64,000 nucleotides of DNA from Mycolicibacterium sediminis (GCF_010731735.1 NZ_AP022588.1:4216001-4280000); one strand, 5' to 3'. Counted from the first letter of the stretch, positions 49,168 through 57,771 are shown. Made by a program: numbers and translations. The notes: generated from the sequence alone by a model not told the origin.

Positions 49168-49887
49168 GTGGTCACCACATCGCGTCGGAGTGACTCGGAA
49201 CGGCGAGCAGCGGTGGAGCGCGTCCTCAGCGGCCAGCGGGCGTCGACGGTTGCGAGAGAACTCGGTGTGCACCCGGCCACGCTGTACCGGTGGGTCAGCG
49301 AGACGTCGCGCGCTGCGACACAGTCGGTCTCCACGGACGTCCGACTGATGCACGCCACGCAGGCATTGCTCCGAGATCACGATTACGGCCAGATCACCGT
49401 CGACGAGGTGGCCCGGATCAGTGGCGTAGCGCTCCGTACGGCGTTTCACCACTTCGAGAGCAAGCGTGAACTCTTCCGCGCCGCGGTCGACAATGCGGCA
49501 ACCGCGCTGACCGATGCCATGCGTGACCGCTTCCGAACCGTTGAATGGCCGGCCGAGCCCGTGCTGCAGGTGAGCCTCTTCCTGCGCCTGTCTGCCGAGG
49601 CGATCTACGCCACGCCGCCTGCGCACGTTCTCTTTCGCGACCTCGGTGTTCCGCGGTCGGACAGTTTCGCCGAACGATGGCACTCGACGTTCGAGGACGC
49701 AGTCGCGCAGCTCCTGACCAATTGCAGCCGAGACGGATCGCTCGACCCGCAGACGGACATTCCCGCGGCCGCCCAGGCCATTACGGGCGCGATGCGCGGG
49801 ATCCACGCCGCGGTGTTCGATGGCTGCGACTCAGAGCAGGCGTTGCGGATCGTCGATCGGCTGCATCTGACGGTGTTACCGGGGTGA
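49168..49887 (+). CDS. TetR-family regulator with additional N-terminal transposase-type HTH
   Basis: A 239-residue regulator with two DNA-binding modules. Residues about 8-45 form an IS3 OrfA/Hin-like HTH (RRAAVERVLSGQRASTVAREL followed by GVHPATLYRWVSET; parts given), and residues about 58-110 a standard TetR HTH (ALLRDHDYGQITVDEVARIS, GVALRTAFHHFESKRELF). The ligand domain follows at normal length. A GTG start at 49168 includes the extra module, which is in frame without a gap. It is divergent from the SDR gene across a perfect operator. Confidence 0.88.
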   Translation: MVTTSRRSDSERRAAVERVLSGQRASTVARELGVHPATLYRWVSETSRAATQSVSTDVRLMHATQALLRDHDYGQITVDEVARISGVALRTAFHHFESKRELFRAAVDNAATALTDAMRDRFRTVEWPAEPVLQVSLFLRLSAEAIYATPPAHVLFRDLGVPRSDSFAERWHSTFEDAVAQLLTNCSRDGSLDPQTDIPAAAQAITGAMRGIHAAVFDGCDSEQALRIVDRLHLTVLPG

Positions 49888-49894
49888 CGACCGG

Positions 49895-50758
49895 CTACCC
49901 GATCAGCGGGATCCGCGTGGCCGTCATGTCGGTGAGGGCGTCCTGCATCGCGGTGTGGACCCGCGCGGCGTACTCGTCGGCCCCTTCGCCGTCGGTCGCC
50001 GGCATGGCGGGCAGTACGCGGGTGACGAGCTTGGTGGGCAGCGGGAGGTAGGGAAGTAGTCCGACGGCGCCGATGCTGAGGCCCCAGGGCAGGGAGACGC
50101 TGATCGGGGCGGATTTCAGGCGCAGGAGTTTGTCGAGTCGCAGTGCCCGCGCGAGGCGTTCGCCGCTGCTGATCACGAGGAGCGACTCCCCGGCGCCGGC
50201 GGTGACGATGGGAACGATGGGCACGCCGGCATCGATGGCCAGCCGGGCGAAGCCGGAGCGTCCGCCGAACTTGATGAGGTTGCGGTCGTCCCACGGCTTG
50301 GCGGACTCGATGTCGCCGCCGGGGAACACGGCGACGTGGTCGCCCCGGGAGAACGCCTCCTGGGCCGACTGTTCGTTGGCGGGCCGCGCACCGAGGGGTT
50401 CGATCAGGCTGCCGACTCCCAGCGTCCACGCCAGCTGATGGGTCAGGATGATCACCTCGCGTTCCAGCTCCAGCTGCTCCAGCGTGGCACCCACGGCGAA
50501 GACGTTTAGGTCGAAGATCCCGCCGAACCCGTGGTTGGCCACGAACAGGACGGGTCCGTCGGGAGCCGTCAGCTCGGTGGTCACCTCGAGGCGGTTGTAC
50601 CGGCGGACGAACTCGATCGCCAGACGGCGGAAGGCGACTGCGGCACCGGTGAGGAGGTCGGTCCCGACGTCGTTCTCGGCGCCTTCTTCCATCGCTGCCA
50701 GGAGCGCGTCGGCGAGGTTCTCGACGTCACCGTGGTCCTGGGGTTCCTCGTCGGGCAT
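49895..50758 (-). CDS. lysophospholipid acyltransferase family protein (PlsC-like)
   Basis: A 287-residue LPLAT protein. The acyltransferase block I is VLFVANHGFGGIFDLN, an NH-x5-D variant of the usual NH-x4-D; later blocks are FPGGDIESAKPWDD and a VPIVPIVTAGAGESL strand. The fold transfers acyl groups to glycerol-phosphate-type or lipid acceptors at the membrane; the C-terminal half has amphipathic segments. ATG 50758 has AAGGA upstream. It lies 95 bases after the kinase/phospho-lyase fusion on the same strand and may be its operon partner, which would tie that unit to lipids. Confidence 0.86.
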   Translation of the reverse strand: MPDEEPQDHGDVENLADALLAAMEEGAENDVGTDLLTGAAVAFRRLAIEFVRRYNRLEVTTELTAPDGPVLFVANHGFGGIFDLNVFAVGATLEQLELEREVIILTHQLAWTLGVGSLIEPLGARPANEQSAQEAFSRGDHVAVFPGGDIESAKPWDDRNLIKFGGRSGFARLAIDAGVPIVPIVTAGAGESLLVISSGERLARALRLDKLLRLKSAPISVSLPWGLSIGAVGLLPYLPLPTKLVTRVLPAMPATDGEGADEYAARVHTAMQDALTDMTATRIPLIG

Positions 50759-50853
50759 GACATCCTTCGGCTGGTCCGGCTGCGCCACTGGTCCGCCGCG
50801 CCACGTCATGATGCCGCACCGTCGACCGACCAGAGGCGCCTTCGGCGCAGACG

Positions 50854-53736
50854 TCACCAACCGGTTGCGAGAACCCGCTCGAGGGAATCGACGAAGTAGT
50901 CCACCGACTCCTTCGACACGCACAGCGGCGGCTTGATCTTGAGGACGTTCTGAAAGTCGCCGGTGGGCTGCATGATGACCCCGAGCTCGAGCAGGCGATC
51001 ACAGATCGCGGCCGTCTCCTCGGTGGCGGGCTCGAGAGTGGCGCGGTCGCGGACGAATTCGAGTCCGAGGTAGAGCCCGGAGCCGTGCACGGTGCCGACG
51101 ATCGGGTGTTCGTCGGCCAGGGCGACGAGGCGCGCCTTCAGGTGCGCGCCGACGACCCGCGCGTTCTCCTGCAGACCCTCGTGCTCGATCACGTCGAGCA
51201 CGGCCAGGCCGATGGCGGACGAGACCGGTGAGCCGCCCGTGGATGAGAAGAAGTATCCCCCGTTGCGGTACCGCTCGGCGATGTCGCGGCGGGTGACGAC
51301 GACGCCGATCGGCTGCCCGCCGCCCACGGACTTCGCGACGGCCACGACGTCGGGCACGGCCTGCTGCTGCTCGAACCCCCAGAACCACTCGCCGAGCCGG
51401 CCGTAGCCGACCTGCACCTCGTCGGAGATCGCGATGCCGCCGTGCCTGCGCACCGCGGCGTACACCTGCCTGAGATACCCGTCGGGTAGCGCCACACCGC
51501 CGGCATTGCCGAAGTAGGACTCGCAGATGAACCCTGCGAGAGGCGTTCCCGCGGCGGCCAAGTCGTCGATGACCTGGACGGCGTCACCCGCATACCGGGC
51601 GGCGTCGGGGCCGCGGTGCACCCCGCGATAGGAGTTCGCCGCGTCGACGGTGTGCACCCAATCCGGTCGCGTGTCGAGCGCGTTGGGGTTGTCGGCGATC
51701 GAGGTCGAGACGGCGTCGCTGGCGAAGGTCCAGCCGTGGTACGCCTCGCGCATCGCCACGATGTCGGTGCGGCCCGTCGCCGCCATCGCGATCCGGATCG
51801 CGAGATCCGTGGCCTCGGACCCGGAGTTGACGAAGAAGACGGTGTCGAGTTCCTCGGGCAGCGTCGCGGAGATTCGTTCGGCGAACTCGGCGATGACGCG
51901 GTAGTTGAAGCGGGAGTTCGTGTTGAGCAGGTGCATCTGTCGGTGGGCCGCCTCGACCACCCGGGGGTGGGCATGCCCGACGGAGGCGACGTTGTTGACC
52001 ATGTCGAGGTAGACGCGGCCGTCGACGTCGGCGAGGAACTCGCGCCACCCGCGCTCGATCCGCGGTGGGCGCGCGTAGTAGTGCTCCTGCACGTCGGCCA
52101 CCACGCGATCACGCAGGACGAGGGTGTCGTCCTTGGGTTCGACGACCGACGCCGGCAGGCCCAGGCTCGGTCCGGGATCACCGGCGAGGCACTGCCAGCC
52201 GGCGGTGTACGGGGGTTCGACACGAAGCGGTACTTCACTCGAATTCGCTCCCACCAGTTGAACGTTCACCTCGGTGCGGGCCGGCAACTCCCCGCGGTCG
52301 CGAGCCGGTCCCGCAACACCGGTGAACCGCACGACCTGGTCGCCGGCGACGACGTCGAAGCCCCCGTCGGTCGGCACCAGGCGGCCGTCGGTCGGGACGG
52401 TGACGGTGGTGTCCGCTGCGAGCCACAGGGTGAGTGCGGTGGGCACGGTCGCCGGCGCGGCGGGGGTGCGCGCCGGGGCGCCGGTGAGCCGTGGTCGCCA
52501 GGCGGGCACGACCGCGGCGGGTGCACCGCCATCCAGGGCTGCCAGTGCGGCGTCGGCGAGCGCAGTCCGGTCGAGCCAGCGGCCCTCGTCGTTGAGCGGG
52601 GAGGTCGTACCCGGATCGAGGTGCGCCGCGTTCGTCAGACCGGCGAGGAGGGCAGCGGCGGTCCACACCGGACGCCGGCGTGGGGCGAAACCCAGTGCGT
52701 GACGGATGCGTGCGCCCATCACCTCGAACGGCACGGATGCCGCTTGCCGCAGGACCAGGAACTCGCGCTCCAACGCGGCGTCGGCGTAGGCATTCCCCGC
52801 GTCCAGCCGGACCTGCTGACGGCCGCTGAGCGCCAACACCACACCGCGAAGGGCGACCAGCGGCCAGAGTGCGTCCACCTCGTCCTCGCCGAGCGGGCGG
52901 ATCGAGTGGAAGGCGAGAATGGCGGGCAGCGCGTCGGCCGGTGTGAGCCCGTCGTGATGCAGCAGTGAGGACACGGTCACCGCGATCTCGTTGACGGCCC
53001 ACGATTCGACGACGTCTCCGAAGTCGATGACCGCATCGGGCAGCGCTCCGGGGAGACCGATCACGTTGTCGTCGGTGATGTCGAAGTGCCCGAGTTGCCG
53101 GGGCAGGCGCGAGGAGACCACGTCGAGCCGGCTCTGCGCTGATTCGGCGATGGCGGAGGCGAATTCGCGCACTTCGATATCGGTCTCGTCGGGCGCCAGC
53201 GTCGCGATGACCCGCTGGGCGTGGCGCAGATCCCACTGCAGTACGCGCACCGACGCCGGGTGGCTGAGGTCGGCGAGCGCGATGCTGACCTTGGCGGCGA
53301 GTTCTCCCATCCGGGACACCGTGGCGGGCGACACGTAGTTCGACCCCATCAGCGTCGTGCCGGAGACGTGGGTGATGACGCGGGCGTGGATGCGTCCCTG
53401 TGAGGTGACCCACCAGGCGGACATCGGCCCCCGCGGGCCTTCGACAACCCGGGGGATGCGCAGCGTCGGCTCGCGTTCGGCGACCGTGGCGGCGGCGAGG
53501 TCCTGCAGGTCGATCTCCGCCTCGGTGAAGGCGGGGTTGCTGAGCTTGAGGACGCCGATCGGCGCGGCGGTCTCGATGTCGGAGACCACGAAGTTCTGAT
53601 CCTGCTGACTGCCGAGTTCGCGGACTGCGCAGGACATCCCGAACGTCGCCTGCATCAGCCCGCGTACCTCGTCGACTCCCAGGGTCGGCGTGGGCAACTC
53701 GAGGTGTGCGAAGAAGTCGAAGTAGCGCTCGGCCAT
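50854..53736 (-). CDS. trifunctional-type fusion: APH/hydroxylysine-kinase-like, M23-like, class III aminotransferase (phospho-lyase) protein
   Basis: A 960-residue fusion. Residues about 25-330 are an APH/choline-kinase-like kinase (Lys64 in GVLKLSN; GHFDITDDN with Asp219 and Asn224; Asp239 in VIDFGD). About 430-560 is strand-rich and looks like a degenerate M23 peptidase-type beta domain (VTVPTDGRLVPTDGG). About 575-955 is a PLP fold-type I class III enzyme (NSGSEATDLAIRIA; ISDEVQVGYGRLG; Lys802 in VAKSVGGGQ). In animals the separate homologues are hydroxylysine or ethanolamine kinases and AGXT2L phospho-lyases. Expected reaction: phosphorylate an amino-alcohol, then eliminate phosphate and ammonia. 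ATG 53736; GTG 53751 is possible. Confidence 0.87.
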   Translation of the reverse strand: MAERYFDFFAHLELPTPTLGVDEVRGLMQATFGMSCAVRELGSQQDQNFVVSDIETAAPIGVLKLSNPAFTEAEIDLQDLAAATVAEREPTLRIPRVVEGPRGPMSAWWVTSQGRIHARVITHVSGTTLMGSNYVSPATVSRMGELAAKVSIALADLSHPASVRVLQWDLRHAQRVIATLAPDETDIEVREFASAIAESAQSRLDVVSSRLPRQLGHFDITDDNVIGLPGALPDAVIDFGDVVESWAVNEIAVTVSSLLHHDGLTPADALPAILAFHSIRPLGEDEVDALWPLVALRGVVLALSGRQQVRLDAGNAYADAALEREFLVLRQAASVPFEVMGARIRHALGFAPRRRPVWTAAALLAGLTNAAHLDPGTTSPLNDEGRWLDRTALADAALAALDGGAPAAVVPAWRPRLTGAPARTPAAPATVPTALTLWLAADTTVTVPTDGRLVPTDGGFDVVAGDQVVRFTGVAGPARDRGELPARTEVNVQLVGANSSEVPLRVEPPYTAGWQCLAGDPGPSLGLPASVVEPKDDTLVLRDRVVADVQEHYYARPPRIERGWREFLADVDGRVYLDMVNNVASVGHAHPRVVEAAHRQMHLLNTNSRFNYRVIAEFAERISATLPEELDTVFFVNSGSEATDLAIRIAMAATGRTDIVAMREAYHGWTFASDAVSTSIADNPNALDTRPDWVHTVDAANSYRGVHRGPDAARYAGDAVQVIDDLAAAGTPLAGFICESYFGNAGGVALPDGYLRQVYAAVRRHGGIAISDEVQVGYGRLGEWFWGFEQQQAVPDVVAVAKSVGGGQPIGVVVTRRDIAERYRNGGYFFSSTGGSPVSSAIGLAVLDVIEHEGLQENARVVGAHLKARLVALADEHPIVGTVHGSGLYLGLEFVRDRATLEPATEETAAICDRLLELGVIMQPTGDFQNVLKIKPPLCVSKESVDYFVDSLERVLATGW

Positions 53737-53747
53737 GGGGATGTCGT

Positions 53748-53828
53748 TCACTCCTTCTCGTAGACGGTGCGGCCACCGACGATCGTGCGTGCCACGGTGA
53801 CCTTCATGAAGACGTCGCCCGGATTCAT
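53748..53828 (-). pseudogene. 26-residue ORF, amidohydrolase C-terminal remnant or leader peptide
   Basis: ATG at 53828 opens a 26-residue frame ending KVTVARTIVGGRTVYEKE. The VARTIVGGRTVYE pattern is the usual last strand of amidohydrolase-family enzymes, but nothing else of such a gene is present, so it looks like a residue left after deletion or recombination. It begins one base after the 53830-53849 operator and its stop overlaps the alternative GTG start of the fusion gene (GTGA), so it may now act as a leader peptide. Confidence 0.5.
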
Positions 53829-53829
53829 A

Positions 53830-53849
53830 AAACATACACTGTCGGTTTA
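53830..53849. promoter_or_regulatory. TetR operator copy A
   Basis: AAACATACACTGTCGGTTTA matches copy B at 55917-55936 at 18 of 20 positions. The consensus shows partial dyad symmetry (AAAC-x2-AC ... GT-x2-GTTT). It lies 93 bases before the fusion start and one base before the 26-residue ORF. Confidence 0.8.
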
Positions 53850-53887
53850 ACGACCGAAGACGTATGGCGGCGCTGGCCGCACCACCC

Positions 53888-55906
53888 TCACAGCGGCGCC
53901 CCATCGGTCGTGGCGAGTGCCCCGGCCACCGCACCGTGGGCACAGCGCGCGACGACGACGACGAGTGGTCCGTAGGAAGATCGCCACTCGCTGTGCGAAG
54001 GACCTCGGCGATCAACCGGAAAGCTACCGCGGACAACCCCTTCGGTGACGTCGAGATGCACGCGCACCCCGTCGACGAAAGCCTCGATGTCCTCGACGGC
54101 CCCGGCGGTCACCTCGACGCGGAAGGTGAGTTCGCCGCCCGAGTCCAGGTCGCCCGCGTCCACGTCGACCACGGTGACGGATAGGTCGCAGTCGGCGGGG
54201 CGGCGGGGGTGGTCGAACACCTGCTCGTCGGTGAGCGCGGGCGTGCGTGGGGGAGCGACGCGCCGCGCGCGGGTCGCCTCGATGGAACGGGCGAGGCGCA
54301 GAAGCGTGGTGTCCGAGTACGCGGCGCCGGCCAGGGTCAGGCCGACCGGCATCCCGGTGTCGTGCATCGCTCCCATGGGGATCGTCACCGTGGGGATGCC
54401 GAGGTGTCGGGGGACCAGGTTGCCGTTCGACACCCAGACCCCGTTGCGCCAGGCGACGTCCGCGGAGGAGGGGTCGACGTCGGCGTCGGCGGGACCGACG
54501 TCGGCCGCCGCGGGGAACACCACCGCGTCGAAACCGTTGGCGCGCAGCCAGTCCTCGAAGTCGACGCGTCGGGTCTCCTCGAGTCCGCGCATCCCCGCCT
54601 CGACGGACGGGATGTCGTGCCACGCCGCCAACCCCTCGGTGGCGCGTCCGACGTAGTCCGCGAGGTCGTAGGCGACGTCGAAGGGGTAGACGCCATACCG
54701 ATCGGGCAGCGCACCCGTCGGCGCCGGGAAGACGAGTTCGGCTTCGACGTCGGCCATCCCGGCGAGGCCCGGTTGGCCGATGGAGTGTAGGAAGTCGTCG
54801 AGTGCCCAGGCCGACAGCTCGCCGAGTTCCCGCTCGAGGAACTCCGCCGGTACGACACCGCGCTCGACCATCGTCCGGGACTCCGGATGCAGCCCCTCGT
54901 AGTTCTCCACGACGGGGAAGTCGGTCTCGACGACCTCCGCGCCGGCGGCCATCAGATCGTCGCGCATCCGCTGCCACAGGGTCATCACCGAGTCGCGGGT
55001 CTGAATCGGATGCGTGCTGGCCGGATCGCCGTTGACGTAGAGGCGAGGGACCGCCAACCGGAGACCGTCCAAGCGCAGCGGCGGGAGGTCGACGAACGAC
55101 GCGGGCCGCACCGCTGACGCCGTGGGTAGGGTGATCCACTCCTGCCGGCGCCACAGGTCGCCGTCGGTGACCGCGTCGTCGGCGACGACAACGTCGAGGA
55201 GGCGCAGCAGGTCGTCGACCGAGCGGGTGTGTGGCACGACGACGTCCATCGTGGGCACCAACGGCCAGTTCCCCCGGACCGAGATGACACCACGGGACGG
55301 GGTGTAGGCGACGAGGGCGTTGTTGGACGCGGGCGCGCGGCCGGAGGACCAGGTCTCCTCGGCGAGGCCGAAGGCGGCGAAGCTCGCCGCCGTCGCCGTG
55401 CCCGAGCCGTTGGACGACCCCGATCCGAAGGCCGACGTGAGATAGTCCGGGCTGTAGGGGCTTTCGGCCCTACCGTAGAGTCCGCGCTGCATGCCCCCGG
55501 CCGCCATGGGCGGCATGTTGGTCAGGCCCAGGCAGACTGCGCCGGCACCGCGCAGCCGGCCCACCGCGAACGCGTCGTCGTGGGCGACGAGGTCCGCGAA
55601 GGCAGGCGAGCCGGCGGTCACGGGCAGGCCGCGGACCATGTAGCTGGCCTTGGCCGTGTAGGGGATCCCGTCGAGGGGGCCCAGTCCCTGCCCGCGCGCT
55701 CGGCGGCCATCCGATTCGCGGGCCTCGTCGAAGGCCGCGGGGTTTAGCACCGGCACCGAGTTCAGGGCCGTCCCCGAACGGTCGTAGTGGCCGATCCGGT
55801 TCAGATAGCGCGCCACCAGTTCGACACTCGTCACCGCGCCCGTCTCCAGGGCGTCGCTCAGGCGCTCGACGTCGGCCTCGGCGACGGTCAAGTGGGCGAA
55901 GTTCAT
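53888..55906 (-). CDS. amidase signature family hydrolase with C-terminal beta domain
   Basis: A 672-residue amidase-signature (AS) enzyme. The Ser-cisSer-Lys triad can be placed: Lys86 in PYTAKASYMV, cis-Ser at 164/165 in GSGSSNGSGT, and nucleophile Ser188 in ETWSSGRAPAS (FAAH GGSIRFPS equivalent). The AS core extends to about residue 550; a further 120 residues (LSVTVVDVDAGDLDSGGELTF in part) look like an immunoglobulin-like beta domain. Substrates of AS enzymes include fatty acid amides, N-acylethanolamines and aryl amides. The start is 11 bases from operator copy B, so the divergent TetR should control it. Confidence 0.9.
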   Translation of the reverse strand: MNFAHLTVAEADVERLSDALETGAVTSVELVARYLNRIGHYDRSGTALNSVPVLNPAAFDEARESDGRRARGQGLGPLDGIPYTAKASYMVRGLPVTAGSPAFADLVAHDDAFAVGRLRGAGAVCLGLTNMPPMAAGGMQRGLYGRAESPYSPDYLTSAFGSGSSNGSGTATAASFAAFGLAEETWSSGRAPASNNALVAYTPSRGVISVRGNWPLVPTMDVVVPHTRSVDDLLRLLDVVVADDAVTDGDLWRRQEWITLPTASAVRPASFVDLPPLRLDGLRLAVPRLYVNGDPASTHPIQTRDSVMTLWQRMRDDLMAAGAEVVETDFPVVENYEGLHPESRTMVERGVVPAEFLERELGELSAWALDDFLHSIGQPGLAGMADVEAELVFPAPTGALPDRYGVYPFDVAYDLADYVGRATEGLAAWHDIPSVEAGMRGLEETRRVDFEDWLRANGFDAVVFPAAADVGPADADVDPSSADVAWRNGVWVSNGNLVPRHLGIPTVTIPMGAMHDTGMPVGLTLAGAAYSDTTLLRLARSIEATRARRVAPPRTPALTDEQVFDHPRRPADCDLSVTVVDVDAGDLDSGGELTFRVEVTAGAVEDIEAFVDGVRVHLDVTEGVVRGSFPVDRRGPSHSEWRSSYGPLVVVVARCAHGAVAGALATTDGAPL

Positions 55907-55916
55907 GACAGCACTA

Positions 55917-55936
55917 AAACATACGCTGTAGGTTTA
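55917..55936. promoter_or_regulatory. TetR operator copy B
   Basis: AAACATACGCTGTAGGTTTA sits in the divergent region between the amidase and TetR genes and is nearly identical to copy A. Both copies lie immediately upstream of a minus-strand gene, which strongly suggests one shared repressor. Confidence 0.85.
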
Positions 55937-55962
55937 CGGAATGGGGTGCATCGTCTCGCGAA

Positions 55963-56664
55963 GTGCGGTGCGATGTCGCCTGTACGCTGACGATCGCCCG
56001 AGAGGAGACGGCCATCGCACGACCACCTCGCGCGATCCTCAGTCGCGACCTGATCGCCCGCACCGCCCTGGCACTGGTCGACCGGCACGGGGTCGAGGGC
56101 GCCAGCATGCGGCGGGTGGCGCAGAAGCTGGGCGTGAACCCCACCTCGCTCTACAATCACGTCTCCGATCGGGCGGCGATGATCGAGGACGTGCGAGCGT
56201 TGGTGTCCGCCCACATCGACTCGGCGCCGCTGCGCGAAATGTCCTGGGAGGACGGGCTGGTCGCCTGGGCGCGGTCCTACCGGCTGGCCTTCGCCCGGCA
56301 CCACCGTGCGGTGCCCCTGCTCATGACGACGCGCGCATCCGCGCCGGTACTACTGGCGGAGTACGAGGACTTCGCGGTCGCGGCGGAGACGGTCGGGTGG
56401 GCGGCTTCGGAGGTTCTGCCTCTGCTGACCGCATTCGAGTCCTTCATCCTCGGCAGCGTGCTCGACATGTCGGGGCCGAGCGTCGTGTTCGATCCGGCAG
56501 GGCAGGAGGAGCGCTTTCCGCGTCTGGCCGCCGCCTACGGAACGCTTCGGGACGAGGACCCCGACGATCCCATCGCGACGCGCGCGTTCGAGCGGGGCCT
56601 CGCGATGCTCGTCGCGTCGGCCCGACCGACCCGCAGTAAGGGTCGTGCCACGCGCAAGCGATGA
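55963..56664 (+). CDS. TetR/AcrR-family regulator of the amidase/phospho-lyase regulon
   Basis: A TetR regulator, 233 residues if read from GTG 55963. The HTH covers LSRDLIARTALALVDRHG, EGASMRRVAQKLGVNPTSLYNHVSDRAAMI (in parts), followed by a TetR_C-type ligand domain (RSYRLAFARHHRAVPLLM; LTAFESFILGSVLD). Homologous sequence seems to begin at the ARPPRAIL segment, where a GAGAGGAG ribosome site precedes ATC (56014) and not ATG; so either GTG 55963 or a rare ATC is used. It is divergent from the amidase across operator B, and overlaps the agmatine deiminase frame region at its end. Confidence 0.88.
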   Translation: MRCDVACTLTIAREETAIARPPRAILSRDLIARTALALVDRHGVEGASMRRVAQKLGVNPTSLYNHVSDRAAMIEDVRALVSAHIDSAPLREMSWEDGLVAWARSYRLAFARHHRAVPLLMTTRASAPVLLAEYEDFAVAAETVGWAASEVLPLLTAFESFILGSVLDMSGPSVVFDPAGQEERFPRLAAAYGTLRDEDPDDPIATRAFERGLAMLVASARPTRSKGRATRKR

Positions 56665-56720
56665 CGCACGATGCGTGCACATCGGCTGCACGCATGACTT
56701 TCTCGAGAAGGACGGTACCG

Positions 56721-57758
56721 ATGTCTTGGCGCATGCCATCAGAGACTGCCCCCCACGACAGGACGTGGATGGCGTTCCCGCGGGAGGGCTACACGATGGG
56801 CGACACCGCCGCTGCCCGTCAGGAGTGCTACGCCGCGTGGACCGAGGTGGCACACGCCATCATCGACTTCGAGCCGGTCACCATGGTGGTCGACCCGTCC
56901 GAGATGGATCGGGCCCGACGGATGCTGTCCGCCGACGTCGAACTGGTCGAGGTACCGCTCGACGAATTCTGGATGCGCGACTTCGGGCCGACGTTCGTCG
57001 TCGACGACGACCGCCCCGGCGTACTCGGCGCGGTGGACTGGACCTTCAACGGGTGGGGGTCGCCGGACTGGGCCGAGTGGACGAAGTCGGCGGAGGTGGT
57101 CCGGGCGGTCGCCCCGCTGGTCGACGCCGAGATCGTCAGCTCGACGCTCGTCAACGAAGGCGGCGGCATCCACGTCGACGGCGAGGGGACGGTGCTGCTC
57201 ACCGAGACGGTGCAGCTAGACCCGCGACGAAACCCCTACGCGGACAAGCTGCGGGTCGAGGCGGAGATGGCGCGCACGATCGGAGCGACGCACGCCATCT
57301 GGTTGCGGCGAGGCCTGACACGGGACTACGAGAGCCTGGGTACCAACGGCCACGTCGACATCGTGGCGACCATCCCGTCGCCGGGCCGTCTCCTCGTCCA
57401 CGCCCAACCCGATCCGGCGCACCCCGACCACGACGTGACCCGGGAGGTGCGAGCCGCTCTGGAGGCGACGACCGACGCTGCGGGACGCGCCTGGGACGTC
57501 ATCGACGTCCCCGCACCCGCCACCCTTCGCGACGCCCACGGTTTCGTGGATTGGAGTTACGTCAACCACCACGTCGTCAACGACGGCGTGATCGCCTGCG
57601 GCTTCGGTGAGGACGTGGCCGACGGGCGCGCCACCGAACTGCTGAGCGAGGCCTACCCGGGCCGGCGGGTGGTGACCGTCGATGCGCGGCCGATCTTCGC
57701 CCGCGGCGGCGGCATCCACTGCATCACCCAGCAGCAGCCCCGCCTCGGAACGCCGTAG
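56721..57758 (+). CDS. aguA: agmatine deiminase (peptidyl-arginine-deiminase family)
   Basis: A 345-residue guanidine-modifying enzyme of the PPAD/AguA family: it would convert agmatine to N-carbamoylputrescine and ammonia. Seen: APHDRTWMAFPREGY, VPLDEFWMRDFGPTFV with active-site Asp, VNEGGGIHVDGEGTVLLTE, GTNGHVDIVATI with the catalytic His, and ARGGGIHCITQQQP with nucleophile Cys334. ATG 56721 has AAGGA upstream; an ATG at 56661 overlapping the TetR stop is less likely. It follows TetR on the same strand and may be co-regulated. No carbamoylputrescine hydrolase of the nitrilase type is present in the window. Confidence 0.91.
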   Translation: MSWRMPSETAPHDRTWMAFPREGYTMGDTAAARQECYAAWTEVAHAIIDFEPVTMVVDPSEMDRARRMLSADVELVEVPLDEFWMRDFGPTFVVDDDRPGVLGAVDWTFNGWGSPDWAEWTKSAEVVRAVAPLVDAEIVSSTLVNEGGGIHVDGEGTVLLTETVQLDPRRNPYADKLRVEAEMARTIGATHAIWLRRGLTRDYESLGTNGHVDIVATIPSPGRLLVHAQPDPAHPDHDVTREVRAALEATTDAAGRAWDVIDVPAPATLRDAHGFVDWSYVNHHVVNDGVIACGFGEDVADGRATELLSEAYPGRRVVTVDARPIFARGGGIHCITQQQPRLGTP

Positions 57759-57771
57759 CCGAACAACCCCT

